A stretch of DNA of 64,000 nt from Larix kaempferi. Its lineage: Eukaryota > Streptophyta > Pinopsida > Pinales > Pinaceae. The stretch lies in NCBI GenBank assembly GCA_027924585.1, contig BSBM01000602.1:10167501-10231500 (forward strand), in the 5' to 3' direction. The first letter of the stretch is position 1. Every line of letters begins with the position of its first letter. Made by a program: the position numbers and the translations under genes. Below are positions 58,155 to 64,000 of the stretch, one piece after another. The notes under the pieces are model-generated. The model did no database searches and was not told the DNA's origin. It was given only the letters and a program-made list of their open reading frames with translations.

Positions 58155-58907
58155 CTATTTCACAATTAGTTCTAACTCCTGCAATAATTCAGGTCCTAAA
58201 ACAACTCTATTTACTGGGTCATTCCAAGAAACAGGTGTATCACATTTCCTACCATAAATAATTTCAAATGGGCTAAGTCTAAATGATGCATGATAATGGT
58301 TATTATATGCAAATTCTGCTAAGTGTAGGTAGTCTTCCCACTTACCAGGCTGATCCTTAACATATATCCTCAGTAAGTCTTCTAAATCTTGATTCACCCT
58401 TTCTGTCTGTCCATCCGTTTGTGGATGAAATGCTGTGCTGAAATTTAAGGTTGTATTCAACCCTTTAAACAAATATCTCCAAAAGTTTCCAGTAAATTTA
58501 GAGTCACGGTCTGAAATTATAACTTTTGGAATACCATGTAGTCGAAAAATCTGTTTCATGAAGATTTCTGCAATGTCGAGAGCCTTATGAGTAGTCTTCA
58601 CAGGAATAAAGTGTGTTGCTTTGCTCAGTTTGTCTACTACCACCATGATAGAGTCATTTTGTTTCTGATTTTTGGGTAGTCTATTAAGAAAGTCTATGCT
58701 TATCACTTCCCATTTCCAACTTGGTATAGGTAATCGATGTAATAATCCGACAGGATGTTGGTGTTCAATTTTCACTTTTTGACAATCCAAACATTTAGCT
58801 ATGTACTCCACTACTTCATCTTTTATTTTGGGCCAATAGTATTCTTTCCTGAGCATAGTAATGGTCTTCTGATAACCTGGATGACCAGAGTAATGGCTTT
58901 TGTGCAT
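58155..58907 (-). pseudogene. Chromovirus integrase
   Basis: A 250-codon frame between two TAGs. The zinc-binding module reads HKSHYSGHPGYQKTITMLRK, YYWPKIKDEVVEYIAKCLDC, QKVK (HHCC). The core has VISIDFLNRLP (first Asp), KVIISDRDSKFTGNFW (second Asp) and HPQTDGQTERVNQDLE (Glu), so the DDE triad is intact. The final part reads EFAYNNHYHASFRLSPFEII and YGRKCDTPVSW. The domain is complete, but flanking stops isolate it. Confidence 0.92.
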
Positions 58908-59546
58908 CTAATTTAAAATCAGAATTTTCATTTCTTGTATGTTAGGTACATACAATCTGTTTTCATATAGCAAAAGTCCATTTTCCTTCAATCTGTAATC
59001 TGCCATAGAATTTTTAGAACTGTTGTTTGCTGTCTTTTCCTTTAATTTTCTGTATTCTTCATTCGTTTCACTCTTTTCAAGGATCTGATTTTCTAAATCT
59101 GTTGAGTAAGTACTGATGGCTGAAATAAAATTCAGTTTTGCTTTACAACTCAATGCATTTGCAACCTTGTTCTCTTTCCCTTTAATATGCTGAATTTCAA
59201 AATCATACTCACTTAAGAAAGTTAACCATCTAGCTTGTCTAGCATTCAGATTTGTCTGATCTAATAAATATTTTCTGCCAATAAGGTGGCGATGCCACCT
59301 TTTTAAAGCATGAATTACTGCTAATAATTCTAAATCATAAGTAGAGTAATTCTTCTAATGTATTTTTAGCTTTCTTGATTCGTATGCCACTGCATGCCTT
59401 TCTTGTGTTAGGACTCCACCGAGTCCGTCATTACAAGCATCTGTGCAAACTATGAAATCTTTATTAGGATCTGCTATCCTCAGAATAGGTGCTGTAGTCA
59501 ACAATTCCTTTAACTTCTTAAAACTGTCGAACATTTCTGATCCCAC
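58908..59546 (-). pseudogene. Chromovirus RNase H and connection
   Basis: 59546-59355 reads [38 protein letters not shown] and HAVAYESRKLKIH, then TAG. The same frame resumes with YSTYDLELLAVIHALKRWRH, LTFLSEYDFEIQHIKGKENK and VANALSCKAK, then the linker to the TAG at 58908. Active-site residues of the RNase H (CTDAC, DLELLA and, near the end, an Asp expected in VADALS) are partly kept; the last reads VANALS, so one acidic residue is lost. Confidence 0.88.
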
Positions 59547-60514
59547 ACAAATTTCTTCCCTTTTTTCTGCAAGGAGGTTATGGGGTTGGTAATTCTCGAA
59601 AAACCCTCTATAAATTTTTTGTAATATCCAGTAATGCCCATAAATGATCTTACATCCGACACATCCTTAGGAACCAGCCAATCATTAATGGCTTTTATCT
59701 TGTCGGGGTCTACCGAGATTCCTTCTTTAGAAATTATGTGTCCTAAATACTGAATTTTGTCCTTGTGAAAGTCACACTTACTAAACTTAGCGTATAGTTG
59801 ATGATCTCTCAGCACTTGTAAGATAATCCGTAGATGTTCATCATGCTCTTCTTTGCTTTTAGAATACACTAAAATGTCATCTATAAACACCACTGCAAAC
59901 TTATCTAAGTATTTGTGCAGAATATTGTTCATCAAACACATAAATACAACAGGGGCATTAGTCAAGCCAAATGGCATGACTACGAACTCGTAATGTCCAT
60001 ATCGAGTTCTGAAAGCTGTCTTCAAAATATGTTCATCCTTAACCCGCACTTGATGATATCCTGACCTTAGATGAATCTTTGAAAATATAGTTGCTCCACG
60101 TAGCCGATCAAATAGATCGTCTATGCAGGGAAATAGATACCGATTCTTGATTGTCATCTTATTAAGCTGGCGATAATCTATGCACAGTCTTAGGGTTCCA
60201 TCTTTCTTCTTAACAAATATAACAGGTGCTCCCCAAGGAGACACACTGGGTCTTATATAATTCTTATCAATCAATTCCTTCAACTGTGATTTCAATTCAT
60301 TTAATTCCAGTATATTCATTCTGTATGGAGCTTTAGAATTTGGTACTGCTCTTGGTATTAACTCGATGGTAAAATCTAAATCTCTTTTAGGAGGTAATCC
60401 TGGAATCTCCTCAGGAAATACATCCTTGAAATCCTTTAGGACAGGTATGTCTTCTAATTTCAGTTTGTCCTCTTTACAAATAAACTCATCATTTACTACA
60501 TTTATTGCAAACAA
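59510..60514 (-). pseudogene. Chromovirus reverse transcriptase
   Basis: A 334-codon frame: [157 protein letters not shown] and [20 protein letters not shown]. The FIDD catalytic pair is present, but the motif A Asp in FSKID is His here (FSKIH), which should abolish polymerase activity. The frame shifts into RNase H near 59530. Confidence 0.93.
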
Positions 60515-60553
60515 CTAACATCCTTTCCTAACTGCCCTCTTAACTTGCATGGC

Positions 60554-60980
60554 TTAAATCTGTCTAAGGGTTACCTTTCTTGGGATACCTTTTACTTCTA
60601 CAGTTTTTCCTTCTTCATTTAAACATGTAAAACTTTTTTCATAACAGTTCATAATGACATGATGGGCTTCTAACCAGTCCATTCCAATTATAATATCATA
60701 GGATCCTAAAGGTAAAACATTCAACTTGATTTGTGTCCTTAACTGATTCATGGATAAAGCACAACTTTCTATAAAATCTGATATTTTCCTCTTTGTTCCA
60801 GTTGCTAGTCTAACTAACCAAGATTTACTGAACTTTTTTGTTTTCAATTTAAGACTTTCCACAATATCTGGTGATATATAACTTAAGCTAGCACCTGGGT
60901 CAATTAAAACAGTAACAGGATGATTTTGTAGCATACCTTCAATCTCTATCATAGAGATTTGATGATCTGCTTGCCTGTTG
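60554..60980 (-). pseudogene. Chromovirus aspartic protease
   Basis: Reads ISMIEIEGMLQNHPVTVLID, PGASLSYISPDIVE, KSWLVRLATGTKRKISDFIE, KLNVLPLGSYDIIIGMDWLE and AHHVIMNCYEKSFTC. The catalytic triplet, normally DTG or DSG, is DPG here, so activity is doubtful. It belongs to the frame 60554-61168, whose upstream half is read in the wrong phase for gag. It ends about 40 bp before the RT frame. Confidence 0.88.
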
Positions 60981-61241
60981 TCAAGTGCTGCATTGATTCG
61001 GGGCATCTCTCTCGCCATGTCTCCAACAGTAGGTTCGATTCTGAATAGAGTGAATGTTGTTAGCTGTCCGCTTCCTCTTGGGACATTCTGATGTATAGTG
61101 AGGACCTTGACACTCGAAACATTTGATAAGTGCCTTTTGTTCATTGGTCCTGGTATTATTAGGAGCATTTCTAGGTGCTGTAGAATTCTGCTGTTGACTG
61201 TTTCTGAAATTATTTCCTTGAAAATTTTGATTATGATCCAA
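60981..61241 (-). pseudogene. Chromovirus gag C-terminus with zinc knuckle
   Basis: Reads DHNQNFQGNNFRNSQQQN, then KALIKCFECQGPHYTSECPK. The knuckle is C-X2-C-X3-H-X4-C, one residue short of the usual C-X2-C-X4-H-X4-C spacing. The main part of gag is missing to the right of about 61241, where unrelated sequence begins. Confidence 0.82.
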
Positions 61242-61259
61242 GAAAGTGTTTCTATATGT

Positions 61260-61567
61260 ATGAGGATTTCAGATTTAGAAACTACTTTATGTATTCATGA
61301 TCTTATGATGAGATCACATACTCCCTCGTCTGGGTCTAATGGCATGGAAGTATAAATTAGTTTAGGATAGGTGTCATGGTTGAATGTTTGGTATATTTCT
61401 ATCCACTATTGACTAGTCTCTTTATCGATTATGCATTTGGTATCCACATAAATTCCTCCAGAAAGTATAACTACATCCTCTTCTATCTCATGCTCAAGAG
61501 ATTCATCTCTCTCTAAACTTTTTTCTAGTACTACCTCCTTTTGACTTTGTCATCTCTTGGGTGCCAT
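61260..61567 (-). pseudogene. Unrecognised minus-strand ORF remnant
   Basis: From the Met at 61567 the frame reads MAPKR, stop, QSQKEVVLEKSLERDESLEH, EIEEDVVILSGGIYVDTKC, DKETSQ, stop, WIEIYQTFNHDTYPKLIYTS, MPLDPDEGVCDLIIRS, stop, IHKVVSKSEILIHIETLSW. There are only three stops in about 100 codons, each one transition away from Arg or Gln codons, which suggests a once-real protein N-terminus. It does not look like gag of the adjacent chromovirus. It may be an extra antisense ORF of another retroelement. Function unknown. Confidence 0.4.
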
Positions 61568-62145
61568 TGTCAACCTACATTTTCAAAAAAACCCATATGC
61601 ATGAAACAATAGGTGCAATAACTGAAAGAATCATAAAGGTTAGTTCCCTCCCTGGGTTGGATAGTTTCATTCCAGGATGAGGCTTCTACGAAAGCATCGT
61701 ATTTTGCAACAAGATACAAGATAATATAGGGGATGGTGATGTGTTTTTTTTTCATATAGAAAGGATAGACTCACCAAAGAATATCCAACCATAGTCATTC
61801 ATTTGCGATTGTTTTGAGAAACATTCTTCACCCTTTTTTTCCTAGTTTTATCCCCAAACTATGAAATTTCAAGGAAATACTCCTTCGGTTGGGATCAAGA
61901 AAACAAATGCATTCACTAATGGGGTGTTGATCGATGGCATGTCTATCAAGCTAGCCAACAAGAAATTAAGAGTGGGGTTATCACCTAGCATGAGTTTTCT
62001 ATTGAGCTCTCCATCATGAGAAACCCTATAAGTATAGCTTCCACCATCATGAAAAATGTTATCACACTTGGTTTTTAAAACTTGAAGGTAGGTCAATTTA
62101 ATTATCCACCAACGAGACATTTACATGGTACCCGTTCATTTGTAG
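61568..62145. other. Unassigned stretch before the right direct-repeat copy
   Basis: A minus-strand frame at 62120-61869 (LGDNPTLNFLLASLIDMPS) is open but unrecognised. No polypurine tract or LTR signature is seen directly before 62146 (TTTGTAGGTAGCTCC). Confidence 0.4.
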
Positions 62146-64000
62146 GTAGCTCCTGGTTAGGTATTCCCTTGGTTAATGCATACACGATTCATCTTTGTTT
62201 TAATTTCCTTTACCATGAATTACCAAATCAAAAGCAATTAATGAAAAAATAATTTGCCTATGGTTTTATGGTCAATATGTCGAGGTGGGTTGGGATGGAT
62301 TCGACCTCGATCTTCCCAATTTAATCAATTACCCCACAGTTATTGTGTTAAGTATCATAGATTCGATTATGTGGGCCTCATTGGAAATAGTCAAAATTTT
62401 CTTTACTTTTTGGCATTAGATCATTACAATGCATTTTATTTATATGTTTGAAATATCATCTCTAAGAGGGAAGCACTCCCATGATGTGATTCAATAATCA
62501 TATCATCTATTGGGAAGTCGAAGAGAGTAACAACATGTTGAGAGTATCACTATTGAGAATACGTATCAAAGATGCATTGTATTTGAAGTTGAGTTTTTTT
62601 AGGACTACGATAATGTATCATGAGTGGGGAAGTCATTGGTGAGCAAGAATGTGTCACAAGTGGGTAGGACTTCGGGGTTGCGACATGTCACTAAAGTGTG
62701 TGACCTTGAAGTCGTGATGTGTCATGTGGGAGAATGCTTCAGATTTGTGACACATTGTGGGTAGGAATGTCTTGGATGATGCAATGTGTTGTGGGTATCC
62801 ATACTTTTCCTATTCATAACCAGTCACAGAGGAAAATTCCCTCGTGTATTTGACATTTCGTGAGAGAGCGATCTTTGGAGGATTTGGTACACCGTGAGAA
62901 AGAGTGTCTTGGGCGATGTGATGTATTATATCTGAAAATGTTTTGGAACTACAATGATGTATCACAAGAGTAGATCCATATTGATGCTACAACATGTCCC
63001 AATTAAGCATGACTCGTAGTTGTTATATGTCACATGGGAGAATATTTCATCTACGTGACAAATCGCATGTGATGAATTCTTTCAAGGCTATGATATGCCT
63101 CGCGGGAAAATGCATTGGATGATGTGACATGTCACACATGGGAAAATATTTTTATGTGTGATGTGTCACATGGGTAAAAATTTGGATGGTGTGACATGTG
63201 AGAGTATATCACAAGGGGAAAGTCTCTCAAGGATGCGACCCTGCATCACGTCATGGAGAGATAGTTATCTGTGCAATGCACAACACATAATGGGAAGTTA
63301 GGTTCAGTTGCAACATGATTGAGTGATTATCCCATAATTCAAAACAAGCGAACACTGAACATAAAAAAAGTGGATTCAAAACAATTCTCTCTCAAGTAGA
63401 GCAAAACAAAGCTAGTGAGCCATAGAGATTATGAGGGATGAATGACCAATAAGACAAATTTTGAGAGGATGAGTCATGCAACCAAGGATGACGAGTAAAA
63501 ATATTAGAGATAAAAATTAAGGACCTATGGATTTTCCTATGAGTAAATAAATTATGGGATGTTGTTACTTGCACAACAAATGGATACACACAATTTCTTG
63601 AAAACCCATATCAAATAACAAAAATGTCAAACAATTAACAACAATGACAATCAATTAATAATGAATCATTTGAAAGAATATTTTAATAATAATTTAAAAA
63701 TATCGATATAAACTCTTACTAACATAGGAATGCAAGGATAAGAAACAATTCAATAGTTCTTTATAATAATATATTGTCCAAGTGCTTAGTTAGTGTAACC
63801 ACACAATTGCCTATGATAATATATCCATTTCACACCCACCATATTATGGGTTTTATAGAATGAAATATTTGTCAACAAACCCAAAAAAACCTATGTTTTT
63901 GGATTTCCTATGGTCTTCGTTATCCTAGGAACGACCAAAAAATATTTAGTCAAATATGATGTTTCGGGATTGCCTATGATATTTTAATCGAAAAAATGCA
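62146..64000. repeat. Large direct repeat, right copy (partner 2176-4030)
   Basis: Matches 2176-4030 at constant offset and continues beyond the window. Differences from the left copy are single bases near 62155, 62790, 62821, 63103, 63287, 63527, 63618 and 63989. Confidence 0.92.

Larger units (their letters stand above)
57606..61241 (-). mobile_element. Ty3/gypsy chromovirus internal region, truncated in gag
   Basis: In coding order (right to left): gag zinc knuckle, protease, reverse transcriptase, RNase H, integrase and chromodomain-like tail, the order of Ty3/gypsy. The N-terminal part of gag, the primer-binding site and the 5' LTR are missing to the right of 61241. The RNase H to chromodomain part stays in one frame from 59546 to 57618, broken only by four TAG codons (59355, 58908, 58155, 57708). 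Confidence 0.9.

Noticed and set aside
2176-64000. A single 60-kb LTR retrotransposon with LTRs at both window ends
   Set aside because: No primer-binding site follows the left copy and no polypurine tract precedes the right copy; kept only as one alternative for the direct repeat.

Overview
This window looks like intergenic chromatin from a large, repeat-rich seed-plant nuclear genome. A gymnosperm such as a conifer is plausible, but that is inference. Nearly every recognisable coding stretch is a decayed plant retrotransposon domain (Ty1/copia, Ty3/gypsy chromovirus, Ty3/gypsy Tat-like, plant L1-type LINE). Three primer-binding sites match the plant initiator-Met tRNA type (TGGTATCAGAGC). 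Introns are plant-like, and there are several kilobases of CT-rich, telomere-like simple repeat. No complete host gene, no tRNA or rRNA gene and no CRISPR array was found.

Layout. 1-2175 is the end of an LTR element in minus orientation, with a 136-bp tandem repeat. 2176-4030 is one copy of a direct repeat of at least 1,855 bp whose partner fills 62146-64000, 59,970 bp away, with 8 substitutions and no indel by eye. 4.4-6.9 kb is AT-rich with a foldback structure. 6.9-8.2 kb holds the one host-like gene piece: the 5' part of a NIP-type aquaporin with two introns, cut off after the first NPA box. 8.4-9.3 kb has a duplicated exon-like block. 9.4-14 kb is AT-rich with long tandem duplications.

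14.0-25.9 kb is a (CT)n array interspersed with telomere-like AACCCCTAAC tracts. It is split by a Ty1/copia element (14850-22145) with two 649-bp LTRs, a 5-bp target duplication (AATCT), an intact RNase H domain, a deleted reverse transcriptase core and three successive minisatellites. A second LTR element start (LTR 25890-26263) truncates the array on the right.

26.9-29.1 kb is a piece of a LINE (copy 1, minus). 29.2-31.5 kb is a decayed Tat-like gypsy fragment (RNase H, integrase, then a second archaeal-type RNase H), followed by an antisense plant-mobile-domain-like ORF (31.7-33.0 kb). 35.4-51.96 kb is a nearly full-length copy of the same LINE family (copy 2, minus). It is interrupted by an 11,204-bp non-autonomous LTR element (38779-49982) with two 4,214-bp LTRs that are almost identical, a 2.8-kb non-coding interior and target duplication CTTTG. 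52.1-61.2 kb is a Ty3/gypsy chromovirus in minus orientation (candidate 5.5-kb LTR, then integrase/chromodomain, RNase H, RT, protease, gag zinc knuckle), truncated in gag. 61.2-62.1 kb has a broken antisense ORF, and the window ends in the second copy of the large direct repeat.

The elements do not form a pathway. They record a nested insertion history: array, then copia; LINE, then the long-LTR element. The most notable items are the recent coding-free long-LTR element, two LINE copies sharing the same inactivating stop, the near-identical direct repeat 60 kb apart, and the RNase H / antisense-ORF arrangement of the Tat fragment.
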